A stretch of DNA of 64,000 nucleotides from Thalassotalea psychrophila (GCF_031583595.1 NZ_CP134145.1:4742224-4806223); one strand, 5' to 3'. Positions 50,851-62,897 are shown, counted from the first letter of the stretch. Numbers and translations are program-made. The notes: a model not told the origin generated them from the letters alone.

Positions 50851-50864
50851 GCTCTGTTCCCCAA

Positions 50865-51398
50865 TTAGGATTGTAATGTAGTTGCTAAACGGTTCAGTTT
50901 ACCACGAACTGAGCCATCGATAACCATATCACCAGCCTTGATAACAAGACCAGATACTACGGTAGCATCTACTGTACAATTAAGCTTAACTTTACGTGCC
51001 AAACGCTTTTCAAGCGCGGCGCTTAATGTTTTAACTTCAGCTGCTTTTAATTTTTGAGCAGAAGTTACATCTACAGAAACTTCTTGTTCGTAATCTGCTT
51101 TCAATTCAACAAATTGTACAAGAATTTCTGGTAACGCCAACAAACGTTGATTTTCAGCCAATAACTTAATAAAGTTTTGACCTTTGTCGTTTAATTGCTC
51201 GCCACAAACACTGATGAACAAGCTTTTCACTTCTTCAATGCCTTTGTCACCATTAAGGTAACCGGCTACAGTGTCGTTTTGTGCTACTTCAGCGGCAAAC
51301 ACTAGCATTTCTAACCAAGTGTCTACTGCGTTAGCTTCAACGGCATAATCAAACGCTGCTTTAGCATAAGGACGAGCAACGGTAGTCAATTCAGACAT
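50865..51398 (-). CDS. atpH: F1 ATP synthase delta subunit
   Basis: The protein is 177 residues. It starts [20 protein letters not shown] and ends [21 protein letters not shown], the two signatures of the OSCP/delta family. It links F1 to the b-subunit stalk. The spacing to atpA is 14 bp. Confidence 0.96.
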   Translation of the reverse strand: MSELTTVARPYAKAAFDYAVEANAVDTWLEMLVFAAEVAQNDTVAGYLNGDKGIEEVKSLFISVCGEQLNDKGQNFIKLLAENQRLLALPEILVQFVELKADYEQEVSVDVTSAQKLKAAEVKTLSAALEKRLARKVKLNCTVDATVVSGLVIKAGDMVIDGSVRGKLNRLATTLQS

Positions 51399-51411
51399 AG
51401 CTCATATCCCC

Positions 51412-51882
51412 TTAAAGTTCAGCGACTAGTTTATCTAAGATGTCGCTATGTGTAGCGGCATCGATAGAGCGTTCAAGAATTTTCTCTGCACCAGCAACGG
51501 CAAGAACAGCAACTTGTTTGCGCAGTTCTTCACGAGCACGGTGACGCTCTGATTCTATTTCGGCATGACCAGACGCGATAATTTTATCACGTTCAGCAAT
51601 TGCTTTGCCGGCAGCTTCTTCAATCATTTGAGTTTCGCGCTTTTTAGCACCATCAACGATTTCAGCAGCTTGAGCTTTAGCTTCTTTTAACTGTGCTTTT
51701 GCATTGTCTTGAGCAAGCTCTAGATCTTTTGCAGCACGTTCAGAAGCAGCAAGTCCGTCAGCAATAGTTTTTTGACGGTCTTCGATGGCTGCCATAATTG
51801 GTGGCCATACGAACTTCATGCAGAATATTACGAATACGACAAATGCGATTAATTCACCAACTAAGGTTAAGTTAATATTCAT
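51412..51882 (-). CDS. atpF: F0 ATP synthase b subunit
   Basis: The protein is 156 residues, as in E. coli. A single N-terminal membrane helix ([23 protein letters not shown]) is followed by a long charged coiled coil with repeats such as [30 protein letters not shown]. It dimerises to form the peripheral stalk. Confidence 0.96.
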   Translation of the reverse strand: MNINLTLVGELIAFVVFVIFCMKFVWPPIMAAIEDRQKTIADGLAASERAAKDLELAQDNAKAQLKEAKAQAAEIVDGAKKRETQMIEEAAGKAIAERDKIIASGHAEIESERHRAREELRKQVAVLAVAGAEKILERSIDAATHSDILDKLVAEL

Positions 51883-51930
51883 TTGTGTACCTCCTTTAAG
51901 TTATTCAAGTTTAATAAATAATGGTTTTTA

Positions 51931-52158
<228 letters not shown>

Positions 52159-52293
52159 TTATTATTTAGTTAGTTAAGTTAAAAATTAAAGTATTTAATA
52201 AAATTAAATTTTGTACATTTGGGCTTCCTGCCCTAAACCATTATGGTTACATCCTGTGTACTAGTTCTTGCTAAGTAATTATCTTAGTAGGAA

Positions 52294-53088
<795 letters not shown>

Positions 53089-53097
53089 CTATCCTAA

Positions 53098-53493
53098 TTA
53101 TTGTTGATTAAAGTTAAATTTATTAACAACACTCGCCAAAAACGGAGCCAGCATTGTTAAGGAATATGTTGTAAAAAATACTATTGGCGCTAAATCGAGA
53201 AATTTAAAACACAAAACAAATAAAATTGCCGTTAGTATCATTTTTAATTTTACGCCTTTGTAAAACGAGTCTACGACTTGTTGTGAGGCGCTTGCTCCAG
53301 CAAACTTAAAAGCTTTCAGAGCAAATACAAAATTAGGGATAATACTTACTGCACCACCAGCTAAAGCTGACTGGGCCATAGTAAATCCCCAATTAAAATA
53401 AACAGTTAAAAAACTTAGTAGCGTTACTATCAGCTGCATTAACAGTTGAATATTGGCAACTTTTTTACCGGGCTTAGTTAAAATATTTGTCAC
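53098..53493 (-). CDS. atpI: ATP synthase I subunit
   Basis: The protein is 131 residues with four predicted membrane helices. Its position as the first gene of the operon, 12 bp before atpB, and its FALKAF loop support AtpI, a small membrane protein that helps c-ring assembly. Conservation is low, as usual for this family. Confidence 0.88.
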   Translation of the reverse strand: MTNILTKPGKKVANIQLLMQLIVTLLSFLTVYFNWGFTMAQSALAGGAVSIIPNFVFALKAFKFAGASASQQVVDSFYKGVKLKMILTAILFVLCFKFLDLAPIVFFTTYSLTMLAPFLASVVNKFNFNQQ

Positions 53494-53742
53494 CGGTAAC
53501 TCCTAAGAAACACTATTAAAAAACGTATTTTTTAAGCGAATGTTTTTTTTATAGTCAAACGCGTGCGCAAGTATACTGATTTACAGCACTTTTGCAACTT
53601 TTAAGCCTATTACAATACATTAATCCATCAATTATTTTATTAGACATTTGGCTAAAAATGATCGGACTGAGTAAATATTCCAATTCGACAAAAATTGATA
53701 ACATTAAAGTATAATTTGATAAACAACATCTACACTTTGTTA

Positions 53743-54633
53743 TTATTGTATTTTTGCCAAGATACCTTCTAACTCATCAAGTGATGCGAAAGATATCTCC
53801 ATTTTTCCTTTGCCTTTTTTATTGTGCTTAATTTGTACCGGCGAGCCTATACGCATGGCTAAATTATCTTCAAGTTTTAACGTATCAGGGTCTTTTACAT
53901 CAGGTTGCTTTTCAACAACTGGTTGTTGGACCTTTTTTACTAACTTTTCAGTTTCACGAACGGTTAACTCTTTAGCAGCCACAGTGCGAGCAGTGGTTGT
54001 TTGTAAGTCACCTTGTAAACTTAGCAGGGCCCTTGCATGGCCCATTTCAATATCGCCATTTTCGAGGAAGGTTTTTACGTCATCATTTAAACTATTTAAA
54101 CGTAATAAGTTGGTTACTGTAGTGCGTGATTTACCAACAGCAGTGGCAACTTCTTGGTGAGTGAGTTCAAATTCACTTAATAAGCGCTCTAATGCAATGG
54201 CTTCTTCCATGGCATTAAGATCTTCACGCTGAATGTTTTCAATTAAAGCAATAGCAACGGCCGATTCATCAGGTACGTCTTTAATTAAACATGGGATCAT
54301 GTCTAAGTTAGCTAATTGTGATGCTCGCCAGCGACGTTCACCAGCTATAATTTCGTATTTATCTTTGCCAACAGGACGAACAACAACAGGCTGAATAATA
54401 CCTTGTGCTTTTATCGAATTAGCAAGATCTTCAAGTGCACCTTCAGACATGTCTTTGCGTGGTTGATATTTACCTGGCTGTAACTGCTCAATTGGTAACT
54501 TTTGCAGTTCGCTTTTAGTAACGACTGCTTGGCTTTCCGTAACTTCTTGCTCAGATCTATCTGTTTTTCTAGGTGCTGAGGTTAAAAGGGCATCTAAGCC
54601 TCTACCTAAGCCGCGACGTTTCGACGTGCTCAT
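53743..54633 (-). CDS. parB: Chromosome partitioning protein ParB
   Basis: The protein is 296 residues. The N-terminal nuclease-like domain has LPIEQLQPGKYQPRKD and AGERRWRASQLA (GERRxRA, the CTPase motif), then the HTH with LTHQEVATAVGKSRTTVTNLLRL and the C-terminal dimer domain. It overlaps nothing and starts 15 bp after parA. No parS site (TGTTTCACGTGAAACA) is visible in the window, so it probably lies elsewhere. Confidence 0.96.
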   Translation of the reverse strand: MSTSKRRGLGRGLDALLTSAPRKTDRSEQEVTESQAVVTKSELQKLPIEQLQPGKYQPRKDMSEGALEDLANSIKAQGIIQPVVVRPVGKDKYEIIAGERRWRASQLANLDMIPCLIKDVPDESAVAIALIENIQREDLNAMEEAIALERLLSEFELTHQEVATAVGKSRTTVTNLLRLNSLNDDVKTFLENGDIEMGHARALLSLQGDLQTTTARTVAAKELTVRETEKLVKKVQQPVVEKQPDVKDPDTLKLEDNLAMRIGSPVQIKHNKKGKGKMEISFASLDELEGILAKIQ

Positions 54634-54648
54634 GAATATCCTTGCTTA

Positions 54649-55434
54649 TTATTCGCTAACCGTGGCCGGTTGTGCCTGTTTTTTTAATACTTCACCAGCT
54701 AAAGCTAAATACGCTTTTGCGCCAGTTGCCGATTTATCATAATACATTGCCGGAGTACCAAAGCTTGGTGCTTCAGCTAAACGTACATTACGAGGAATAA
54801 CTGTTCGATAAACTTTATCGCCAAAATGACGTTTTAACTGTTCAGACACATCATTAGCTAAACGGTTACGAGGATCGTACATAGTACGTAAAATACCTTC
54901 AATATGAAGATCTTTATTCACCACTGAAGAAAGTTTAGAAATGGTATCCATTAATGCTGTTAAACCTTCAAGTGCGTAATACTCACATTGCATAGGAACT
55001 AATACTGAGTCAGCGGCAGCCATAGCATTAACAGTGAGCATGTTTAGAGAAGGAGGGCAATCAATGATAATAAAATCATAATTGTCTTTAAATGGCGCTA
55101 AAGAGTTTTTTAAGCGTTGCTCACGAGCGTACACTTCCATTAACTTAATTTCAGCAGCAGTTACATCAGTATTGGCAGCAATTAAATCATAAAGGCCGGT
55201 AGTTTCAGTGCAGATAACTTCATTAAGGGGTAATTCATCAATTAACAACTCGTAACTTGTTGCGTGCACGTCGTATTTATCAATACCACTACCCATAGTG
55301 GCATTACCTTGTGGATCAAGGTCAATTAATAATACTTTACGTTTGGTTGCTGCTAAAGAGGCCGCTAAATTAACCGACGTAGTTGTTTTGCCCACACCAC
55401 CTTTTTGGTTGGCAACTGCTATAATTTTTCCCAC
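54649..55434 (-). CDS. parA: Chromosome partitioning ATPase ParA
   Basis: The protein is 261 residues. The deviant Walker A motif is ANQKGGVGKTTTSVNLA, with LLIDLDPQGNATMG (A') and IIDCPPSLNMLTVNAM (B). The family is MinD/ParA, and the gene order parA-parB downstream of rsmG is the usual chromosomal partition locus near the origin. Confidence 0.97.
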   Translation of the reverse strand: MGKIIAVANQKGGVGKTTTSVNLAASLAATKRKVLLIDLDPQGNATMGSGIDKYDVHATSYELLIDELPLNEVICTETTGLYDLIAANTDVTAAEIKLMEVYAREQRLKNSLAPFKDNYDFIIIDCPPSLNMLTVNAMAAADSVLVPMQCEYYALEGLTALMDTISKLSSVVNKDLHIEGILRTMYDPRNRLANDVSEQLKRHFGDKVYRTVIPRNVRLAEAPSFGTPAMYYDKSATGAKAYLALAGEVLKKQAQPATVSE

Positions 55435-55524
55435 AATGTCCCCGCGCCAATAAATATTTTCAAGTTCAGCTATTATTTTTCTCTGGCTGATTTGCTAATT
55501 TAGCAAAGAATTACAAGATTAGCT

Positions 55525-56151
55525 TTATTTTATTTTCTTTAATTCAATTAAATGTCGTTGCCCTTCAAGCTCAGGCACAGTAAGTGTAAAACTATCTACT
55601 AATTCAATTCCTGCAGGCATAGAATTCAGTTCATCTGCAGGGTACAAGCCTTTTAATGCGTAAAAGCGTCCCTTGTCATCAATTAAATGCTGACACCAAG
55701 TGATCATATCTTCTAACGAAGCAAAAGCTCGACTTAACACTCCATCAAATGGAACTTCTGGTATATATTTCTCAACTCTAGACTGTACAGGTGTAACATT
55801 TTCTAGCTTTAATTGATAAACCACTTGTTTTAAAAAGGTAACTCGCTTGCCTAAGCTATCTAATAAGACAAAATGCTTATTGGGATACAAAATAGCTAGA
55901 GGAATACCTGGTAAACCTGGACCTGTGCCTACATCAATAAAACTATTACCGTTTAGGTGAGGCCCATTCACTAATGAATCTAAAATATGTTTGACCAGCA
56001 TTTCACTCGGATCGCGAACAGACGTTAAGTTATAGGCTTTATTCCATTTATGAAGTAATTCAACATAGCCAACAAGTTTGGATACTTGCTCATCTGAAAG
56101 TTGTAAATCAGTTTTATTCAACAATGCTTTTAAGTCAGAAGTTAAATCCAT
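55525..56151 (-). CDS. rsmG: 16S rRNA m7G527 methyltransferase
   Basis: The protein is 208 residues. [18 protein letters not shown] is the SAM-binding motif of GidB/RsmG, with the family's [16 protein letters not shown] and [14 protein letters not shown]. It methylates G527 in 16S rRNA. Upstream lies mnmG, in the gidA-gidB order. Confidence 0.97.
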   Translation of the reverse strand: MDLTSDLKALLNKTDLQLSDEQVSKLVGYVELLHKWNKAYNLTSVRDPSEMLVKHILDSLVNGPHLNGNSFIDVGTGPGLPGIPLAILYPNKHFVLLDSLGKRVTFLKQVVYQLKLENVTPVQSRVEKYIPEVPFDGVLSRAFASLEDMITWCQHLIDDKGRFYALKGLYPADELNSMPAGIELVDSFTLTVPELEGQRHLIELKKIK

Positions 56152-56208
56152 TATTGGACCTCGAAATTGGAAAGGTTATAAACGCATAGTTTATGCGTTA
56201 AAATTTAT

Positions 56209-56307
56209 CGTCATTGCGGGGTTGATCCACAAGCTATCTGCTTTATAACGAGCTCTTTACTGAGTCACAGCACGCTTAAGGAGGTCCCCGCCTACACGGG
56301 GATGACG
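56209..56307. repeat. Palindromic MITE-like element (copy 3)
   Basis: The region between rsmG and mnmG has CGTCATTGCGGGG at one side and GGAGGTCCCCG...CGGGGATGACG at the other, forming inverted ends around about 55 bp. A short hairpin (AACGCATA/TATGCGTT, 56181-56199) precedes it and may terminate mnmG. Confidence 0.5.
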
Positions 56308-56334
56308 GTGTTATTTTTTGATTTTTATTTAGTT

Positions 56335-58224
56335 TTATGCAGTTTTACGTAACAAGCCGTGTTTTTTCAAGTATACCAACAATAATGAAATTGCCGCAGG
56401 AGTTATTCCGGAAATACGAGAAGCTTTACCTAGCGTTTCTGGACGAGAGTCAGTTAACTTTGCAACAACCTCATTTGATAAGCCTGAAATTTTTGAAAAA
56501 TCAAAGTCACCTGGAATTAAAGTATTCTCATGACGTTTCTTTTTCTCAATCTCATCGAGCTGACGATCAATATAACCTTGATACTTAGTTTGTATTTCAA
56601 CTTGCTCTGACGCTTGTTTATCAGCAATTCCAGGGCCAAATTCTTCAATTGACATCAGATCATCATAACGCGTTTCAGGACGACGCAATAATTCTTCCAA
56701 ATTAGCTTCTCTGCTTAATGGATTTTTTAGCATAGGGTTTAATTTATCTACCGCAGGGTGATCTTTTTGCACCCATAACGCTCGCAAACGCTGACGTTCT
56801 TGCTCTACATTTTCCATTTTTTCACAAAAACGAGCCCAACGTGCATCTCCAACTAAACCTAATTCACGACCTTGTTCAGTTAAGCGAATGTCGGCATTAT
56901 CTTCACGTAATAACAAACGATATTCAGCACGAGAGGTAAACATACGGTACGGTTCTTTTGTACCTAAGGTAGAAAGATCATCAATTAACACGCCCATATA
57001 CGCCTGTTCACGTCCAGGAGTCCAAGACTCTTTGTCCATGCTACGACGAGCAGCGTTTAGGCCTGCAATTAAACCTTGTGCACCTGCTTCTTCATAACCT
57101 GTAGTACCGTTGATTTGCCCAGCAAAAAATAAGTTTTCAATATGTTTAGTTTCTAGTGTTTGTTTTAAATCGCGAGGATCGAAAAAATCATACTCAATGG
57201 CATAGCCTGGGCGAGTAATATGAGCGTTTTCAAAACCTTTTATAGAGCGAACCAAGTCCATTTGTACATCAAAAGGCAAACTTGTAGAAATACCATTCGG
57301 GTAAATTTCATGAGTAGTTAAACCTTCCGGCTCAACAAAAATTTGATGCGAGTCTTTATCACTAAAGCGCATAATTTTATCTTCAATAGAAGGGCAATAG
57401 CGTGGGCCAATGCCTTCAATAACACCGGTATACATTGGTGATCTGTCTAAACCACCACGAATAATGTCATGAGTATTTGTATTGGTGTGAGTAATGTAAC
57501 AAGGAATTTGTTGTGGATGATGTTCAGTTTTTCCCATATATGAGAACGTAGGTACTGGAGCATCGCCAGGTTGTGCTTGCATAACAGAGAAATCGAGGCT
57601 TCTTGCATCTAACCGTGGTGGGGTACCTGTTTTTAAACGATCGATCCTAAATGGCATATCACGTAAACGATCTGCTAAATTTACTGATGCAGGATCTCCT
57701 GAACGTCCACCTTGATAGCTGTTTAAGCCAATATGTATTTGACCTGCAAGAAAAGTACCTACGGTTAAAACAACAGTTTTAGCTGTAAATTTAAGACCCA
57801 TTTGTGTGGAAACACCGGCGACACGATCGCCATCCATGATCAAGTCATCACATTCTTGTTGAAAAATAGTTAAGTTTTCTTGATTTTCCAAGTAGTTACG
57901 TACGTAAGCTTTATACAGTAAACGATCCGCTTGTGCTCTTGTAGCACGAACAGCAGGACCTTTTGAAGAGTTCAGAGTACGAAATTGGATCCCTGCATGA
58001 TCTGTCGCTTCAGCCATTAACCCGCCTAGCGCATCAATCTCTTTCACCAGGTGTCCTTTACCAATTCCACCAATTGCTGGATTACACGACATAGCACCTA
58101 AAGTGTCAATGTTATGAGTAAGCAATAATGTTTTACAACCCATGCGAGCTGCGGCTAAAGATGCTTCTGTGCCTGCGTGTCCGCCTCCGACAACAATTAC
58201 GTCAAAGGATTCTTGATACAACAT
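56335..58224 (-). CDS. mnmG: tRNA uridine-5-carboxymethylaminomethyl modification enzyme MnmG
   Basis: The protein is 629 residues. [23 protein letters not shown] is the FAD-binding GxGxxG motif and [23 protein letters not shown] is diagnostic for GidA/MnmG. It works with MnmE to make cmnm5U34 in tRNA. It is divergent from nothing: its upstream region is the oriC-like intergenic segment at 58225-58622. Confidence 0.98.
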   Translation of the reverse strand: MLYQESFDVIVVGGGHAGTEASLAAARMGCKTLLLTHNIDTLGAMSCNPAIGGIGKGHLVKEIDALGGLMAEATDHAGIQFRTLNSSKGPAVRATRAQADRLLYKAYVRNYLENQENLTIFQQECDDLIMDGDRVAGVSTQMGLKFTAKTVVLTVGTFLAGQIHIGLNSYQGGRSGDPASVNLADRLRDMPFRIDRLKTGTPPRLDARSLDFSVMQAQPGDAPVPTFSYMGKTEHHPQQIPCYITHTNTNTHDIIRGGLDRSPMYTGVIEGIGPRYCPSIEDKIMRFSDKDSHQIFVEPEGLTTHEIYPNGISTSLPFDVQMDLVRSIKGFENAHITRPGYAIEYDFFDPRDLKQTLETKHIENLFFAGQINGTTGYEEAGAQGLIAGLNAARRSMDKESWTPGREQAYMGVLIDDLSTLGTKEPYRMFTSRAEYRLLLREDNADIRLTEQGRELGLVGDARWARFCEKMENVEQERQRLRALWVQKDHPAVDKLNPMLKNPLSREANLEELLRRPETRYDDLMSIEEFGPGIADKQASEQVEIQTKYQGYIDRQLDEIEKKKRHENTLIPGDFDFSKISGLSNEVVAKLTDSRPETLGKASRISGITPAAISLLLVYLKKHGLLRKTA

Positions 58225-58622
58225 GCTTGAGCACCTCTAAAATTTATTAATGAAAAATCTAAGGTGTGTATTCTACCGTTATTTTTGGCTGAGGGAAACG
58301 ATCAAATTGTTAAAAAGATCGGGGTGTCGATCCTTAAATAATATATAAAGATCTATATATAGATCTTATTATTATTACTATTAAGGATCCTTATTTCTGT
58401 TGATAAGTGTTTTTTCACTATATATAACATAGTGTTGTGGTGGATCGGATCCTGTGATCAAAGCTTGATCAACTACCTTATAACCTCTGATCAAAAAGGC
58501 TACTTATCCACACCTAGTTTTGAAAATATTTATATACACTGAATAATAATAGAAAATTAATATGTTTTACCCAGACTTATCCACATAGGTGGTTTTATAT
58601 GAGTAGATCTGTGAATAAGTCT
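58225..58622. other. oriC: oriC-like region (replication origin)
   Basis: The gap between mnmG and mioC, the E. coli and Vibrio position of oriC, holds two perfect DnaA boxes TTATCCACA (58504-58512 and 58577-58585), a near match TTATTCACA on the other strand (58610-58618) and TTATCAACA (58398-58406, other strand). About 13 GATC sites lie within some 330 bp. An AT-rich, GATC-flanked part (58350-58380) fits the unwinding element. This is an assignment from sequence features; origin activity is not shown. Confidence 0.8.
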
Positions 58623-59066
58623 TTATAAGTGATCAATTATTGATCGTATCCAATTAGCTGCCGCTTCTTCTGGATCATCAATATCGATCATGTCTATAGT
58701 GAATAAATTGGATATTTCTTTGCACTTTTTATCTAACATGATGTTTTTTAAGGTTTTTCCTGCTTGACAGAAGGTGTCGTAGTTACTGTCACCAACAGCG
58801 ATCACAAGGAAAGGTAGATCGTTTAACTCTAGATCATCAGCTTTTAGATCGTGTATAAAGTTTTCGATATTTTCTGGAAAATCACCAGCGCCATGTGTTG
58901 AAGTACAAAAGAGCCAGGTTTGGTTTTCTTTATTTATTTCTGAATAGTTGGGCTTAAAATGAATTTTTGTGCTGTGCCCATGTTCTTTTAATACTTCTTC
59001 AGCTGCTTCTGCAACGTATTCTGTACCACCTAACATGCTGCCAACTATGATTTGAAATGAAGACAT
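58623..59066 (-). CDS. mioC: FMN-binding protein MioC
   Basis: The start was set at ATG 59066 (MSSFQIIVGSMLGGTEY), preceded by AAAGGAAC; the frame is open to 59102. The protein is 147 residues and has the flavodoxin fold: SMLGGTEYVAEAAEE, CTSTHGAGDFPENIENF and VGDSNYDTFCQAGK bind FMN. It is transcribed toward oriC, as in E. coli. Confidence 0.93.
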   Translation of the reverse strand: MSSFQIIVGSMLGGTEYVAEAAEEVLKEHGHSTKIHFKPNYSEINKENQTWLFCTSTHGAGDFPENIENFIHDLKADDLELNDLPFLVIAVGDSNYDTFCQAGKTLKNIMLDKKCKEISNLFTIDMIDIDDPEEAAANWIRSIIDHL

Positions 59067-59090
59067 TTGGGTTCCTTTATTGATATTTAA

Positions 59091-59225
59091 GCACACTGTC
59101 AAGCAGGGAGGTCCCGACCTTCGTCGGGATGACGGAGTACTTTTTGGAGTATATTTTACGCTAACTGAGTTAATTTACGCCACGTCATTCCGACGAAGGT
59201 CGGAACCTCATGACGCGTATAGTGC
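59091..59225. repeat. MITE-like element upstream of mioC (copy 4)
   Basis: A 135-bp element starting GCACACTGTCAAGCAGGGAGGTCC and ending with the inverted GGAACCTC...AGTGC. Inside, GGTCCCGACCTTCGTCGGG and its partner CCGACGAAGGTCGG form an extended palindrome, so both halves can fold together. A near-homologous copy lies at 60759-60915 on the other side of mnmE. Confidence 0.65.
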
Positions 59226-59250
59226 GTCAATTAAAGTATATTTTGTTAGG

Positions 59251-60636
59251 TCACTTACCAATACAAAACGAAGAAAATATCTGGCCAAGCAAGTCATCAG
59301 AGGTAAACTCACCGGTGATCTCGTTTAGTTCTTGCTGACATATACGTAACTCTTCTGCCAATATTTCGCCTGCTACGTAAGATTCGAGCTGGTCTAGACC
59401 CGTTATTAAATGTTGGTGGGCATTATTCAACGCAACCAAATGACGACGACGCGCCATAAAACCGCCCTCTATATTGCCTTCATAACCCATGCATTCTTTT
59501 AAATGTTCTTTTAAGGTAGTAATTCCTGATTCAGTTTTAGCTGATAAAGATACTGTTGGCGTACCATGATCAATTGTTAAACCTGTTGTAATACCACTAA
59601 CATCAGCTTTATTTTTTACTATGGTTACGCCCATATTATTTGGTAATTTTTCAAAAAATTCAGGCCAAAATGCTTTTGGATTGTCACCAGTTTCTTTACT
59701 TGAGTCGATCATCAACAAAACTCTATCCGCTTGTGCTATCTCTTTCCATGCACGTTCAATACCTATTTGTTCGACTTTATCAGGGCTTTCTCGTAAACCT
59801 GCCGTATCAATAATATGTAATGGCATACCATCAATATGTATTTGTTCACTTAATACATCACGAGTAGTACCTTCAATATCAGTTACTATGGCTGAATCTT
59901 TACCACTTAAAGCATTCAGTAGACTTGATTTACCTGCATTTGGACGCCCTGCGATTACTACACGCATACCTTCTCTGATAATGGCCCCTTGTTGAGCTTT
60001 TGCCATAACATCGTCAACTTGGGCGATTAACGACTTTAGATCGGTATTTATTTTGGTATCGGCAAGAAAATCAATTTCTTCTTCAGGAAAATCTATTGCA
60101 GCTTCTACATACATGCGCAAATGAATGACATCTTCAACTAATTGATGAACAAGTTTGGAAAAATCACCTTGCAGTGAGTGCAGTGCGCAGCGAGCAGCTT
60201 GTTCAGAGCTTGAATTGATCAAATCAGCAATAGCTTCAGCTTGTGTTAAATCGAGTTTATCATTCATAAATGCTTGCTCTGAAAATTCACCAGGGCGAGC
60301 CATACGCACAGCTTTTAAACTTAATATATGTTTTAACAGCATATCTAAAATTACCGGACCACCATGTCCCTGTAATTCTAAAATGTCTTCACCAGTAAAC
60401 GAATTAGGACCTTTGAAGTAAAGTGCTATCCCTTGATCTATTACTTTTTTGTTTTGATCATAAAAAGGCAAGTATTCAGCTTTTCTCACTTCGGGGACTT
60501 TACCTAATAAATGCTCAGCTACCATTTTAGCGAGTGGCCCTGAAACTCTAATTATGCCTACACCGCCACGCCCTGGAGCTGTTGCCTGTGCGGCTATGGT
60601 TTCAGTGTTATGGCTTAAAGTACTTGTGTTTGGCAT
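59251..60636 (-). CDS. mnmE: tRNA modification GTPase MnmE
   Basis: The protein is 461 residues. [14 protein letters not shown] at the N-terminus, the P-loop [25 protein letters not shown] and the C-terminal CIGK (C-x-G-K) are all present. It forms the cmnm5U34 modification complex with MnmG. Both intergenic sides carry a copy of the MITE-like element. Confidence 0.98.
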   Translation of the reverse strand: MPNTSTLSHNTETIAAQATAPGRGGVGIIRVSGPLAKMVAEHLLGKVPEVRKAEYLPFYDQNKKVIDQGIALYFKGPNSFTGEDILELQGHGGPVILDMLLKHILSLKAVRMARPGEFSEQAFMNDKLDLTQAEAIADLINSSSEQAARCALHSLQGDFSKLVHQLVEDVIHLRMYVEAAIDFPEEEIDFLADTKINTDLKSLIAQVDDVMAKAQQGAIIREGMRVVIAGRPNAGKSSLLNALSGKDSAIVTDIEGTTRDVLSEQIHIDGMPLHIIDTAGLRESPDKVEQIGIERAWKEIAQADRVLLMIDSSKETGDNPKAFWPEFFEKLPNNMGVTIVKNKADVSGITTGLTIDHGTPTVSLSAKTESGITTLKEHLKECMGYEGNIEGGFMARRRHLVALNNAHQHLITGLDQLESYVAGEILAEELRICQQELNEITGEFTSDDLLGQIFSSFCIGK

Positions 60637-60758
60637 TGGTTAATTCGCTAATAGGTTTAAAACTGGATAATAGTTTGTATTATAAACATAAAAGAGGAGA
60701 GAAACGAGGAAACTAGAAACTAAGAGCGGGTAAGTTTTATGGAGTTGATTATTTATAA

Positions 60759-60915
60759 GCACAATGTCAAGCAGGGAGGTCCCTGATGTCGCTAAAGCTC
60801 CTCCGGGATGACGTTATACTTTTTCGAAATATATTTGAGCCTCCGTAGATCTTGTTAACTTAAACCACGTCATTCCGTGATGTTGTTGCACGGAACCTTC
60901 TGCAGCGTATTGTGC
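60759..60915. repeat. MITE-like element upstream of mnmE (copy 5)
   Basis: A 157-bp element with GCACAAT...ATTGTGC terminal inverted repeats and GGGAGGTCCCTGATGTCG...CGGGATGACG inside, the same layout as the copy at 59091-59225. It fills much of the 347-bp gap between mnmE and yidC; a yidC terminator (60942-60967) is also in the gap. Confidence 0.65.
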
Positions 60916-60941
60916 AAAAGTTAACTTATTTTCACTCATAA

Positions 60942-60967
60942 AAAAAGCGACCTAATGGTCGCTTTTT
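60942..60967 (-). terminator. yidC terminator
   Basis: AAAAAGCGACC-TAAT-GGTCGCTTTTT forms a perfect 11-bp stem with a 4-nt loop and a T-run, 17 bp past the yidC stop. It is a textbook rho-independent terminator. Confidence 0.9.
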
Positions 60968-60983
60968 AAAAGTAGTTTTAAAC

Positions 60984-62642
60984 TTACTTCTTCGCCAACA
61001 ACGCTTTTTCTTCGGCTTTATCTATACCTCTGAAAATGATTAGCATTTGCACGATGGTTATTACGTTTGAAATAAACCAGTAAAGTACTAATCCTGATGG
61101 GAACCATAAGAAGAAGAACGTGAAGAACACTGGCATCCATTGCATCATTTTTTGTTGCATTGGATCTTGGCTCATCGCAGGTTGTAATTTCTGCATTAAC
61201 AACATCGATGCACCCATTAAAATAGGTAAGATGAAGTATGGGTCTTTTGAAGATAAATCGGTGATCCATAAACCAAACTCAGCATGACGCAATTCAACAC
61301 TTTCCATAAACACCCAGTAAAGTGCTAAGAAAATTGGCATTTGTAGAATTAGCGGTAAACAACCACCTGCAGGGTTTACTTTTTCTTTCTTATAAAGCTC
61401 CATCATAGCTTGTGACATTTTTTGTCTGTCGTCGCCGAAACGTTCTTTTAATGCGGCCATTTTAGGTTGGATCTTACGCATTTTAGCCATTGAAGTGTAT
61501 TGCGTTTTAGTTAACGGGTACATTAATGTTTTCACAACAATAGTGATACAAATGATTGCTAAGCCCCAGTTTACAACAATATCCTGGATGAAAATTAGTA
61601 ACCAGAATAATGGTTGGCTGATCATCCAAAGGAAGCCATAATCAACAGTTAAGTCTAAACCTTCAGATATTTTCTCTAACTTGTCTTGATCTTTCGGACC
61701 AACATAAAATGTAGCTGTAGCTATTTCAGAGCTGCCAGGAGCTACATTTATCAGTGGCTCTTTAAAACCTATAACAGCTTGGCCATTGTTGTCTAAATAA
61801 CGACTATATAGTTGGTTGTTAGTTTCACCACTTGGTACCCAAGCGGTAACAAAGTAATGTTGTAACATTGCAACCCAGCCAGCTTTGGTAGATTCTTTTA
61901 AGTTAGCGTCTTCAATATCACCAAAGTCATATTTTTCGTACCGAGTTTCGCTTGTTGAGTATGCAGCACCACGGTAGGTTGGCATCATCATATTAGAATC
62001 TTCATCAACATTGGTTGATTGCTTTAACTGACCATATAATTGTACTGAAGCTGCAACTGAAGAGTTGTTGATAATTTTATAATCGACAGCAACATCATAC
62101 TTACCTTTAATTAAGGTAAAGCTTTTTACGTAAGTGATATCATTTTCTGCGAATGTCAGTTCAACAACTAAGCTTTCGCTGCCATCAGTTAATGAATAAC
62201 TTTGCGCTGAAGTTGAGTAAATTGGACGACCGGCAGGGTTAGCATCAGGACCTTGACTACCTATTAAGCCACTTTGCGCAACAAAGGTATAACCTTCGGT
62301 AGTTAAAATTGGCATTGGTATGCCGCTACCTTGTTCCGTTTCAAAAGCTAATAAATTAGCAGCAATAATGTCACCACCTTGCGTATTAATTTTAAGTTCT
62401 AATACGTCAGAAGTAATGGTAATTATGCCACCTTTTGTTTCTGCCTGAGGAACAGATGTTTGCTCGCCTGTTGCAGCAGGGACAAATTCACCAGACTCTG
62501 CAGAGTTACTGGTAGGTATTGAAGAAGTTTCATTCACTTCTACAGGTGTCTGAATTGGGGCATTATCCATTTGCCATTGGTTGAATAGTAAATAACTAAC
62601 AACTAACAATGCTACAAATAGCAAACCGCGTTGTGATTCCAT
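60984..62642 (-). CDS. yidC: Membrane protein insertase YidC
   Basis: The protein is 552 residues. An N-terminal helix (GLLFVALLVVSYLLFNQW), a large periplasmic domain (about 60-340), and the conserved insertase core with FLWMISQPLFWLL, GLAIICITIVVKTLMYPLTKTQYTSMAKMRKIQPKM and NPAGGCLPLILQMPIFLALYWV follow. It inserts inner membrane proteins, including F0 subunit c. Confidence 0.98.
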   Translation of the reverse strand: MESQRGLLFVALLVVSYLLFNQWQMDNAPIQTPVEVNETSSIPTSNSAESGEFVPAATGEQTSVPQAETKGGIITITSDVLELKINTQGGDIIAANLLAFETEQGSGIPMPILTTEGYTFVAQSGLIGSQGPDANPAGRPIYSTSAQSYSLTDGSESLVVELTFAENDITYVKSFTLIKGKYDVAVDYKIINNSSVAASVQLYGQLKQSTNVDEDSNMMMPTYRGAAYSTSETRYEKYDFGDIEDANLKESTKAGWVAMLQHYFVTAWVPSGETNNQLYSRYLDNNGQAVIGFKEPLINVAPGSSEIATATFYVGPKDQDKLEKISEGLDLTVDYGFLWMISQPLFWLLIFIQDIVVNWGLAIICITIVVKTLMYPLTKTQYTSMAKMRKIQPKMAALKERFGDDRQKMSQAMMELYKKEKVNPAGGCLPLILQMPIFLALYWVFMESVELRHAEFGLWITDLSSKDPYFILPILMGASMLLMQKLQPAMSQDPMQQKMMQWMPVFFTFFFLWFPSGLVLYWFISNVITIVQMLIIFRGIDKAEEKALLAKK

Positions 62643-62648
62643 AATGTG

Positions 62649-62897
62649 CTAATTCTCTTGTTTTGATTTTGGTACGGGATCTTCTCCACCCGCATGCAGT
62701 GGATGACATCTTAATATACGTTTGCTTGCTAACCAACCACCTTTTAATGCACCAAAGCGATTTATTGCTTCAATAGCATAAGTTGAGCAGGTTGGATTGA
62801 ATCGACAATTATTACCTAATAGCGGGCTAAGCCAACGTTTATAGGCATTTATGGGGGCAATAATTAACTTTTGTGCCGTTGAATTATTTTTCGCCAT
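62649..62897 (-). CDS. yidD: Membrane protein insertion efficiency factor YidD
   Basis: The protein is 82 residues. [48 protein letters not shown] is the family signature with the three cysteines. It overlaps rnpA by 34 bp, as in many gammaproteobacteria, and lies 6 bp before yidC. Confidence 0.96.
   Translation of the reverse strand: MAKNNSTAQKLIIAPINAYKRWLSPLLGNNCRFNPTCSTYAIEAINRFGALKGGWLASKRILRCHPLHAGGEDPVPKSKQEN

Noticed and set aside
53494..55520. A parS site near parA/parB
   Set aside because: No close match to TGTTTCACGTGAAACA is visible; parS may lie outside the window.
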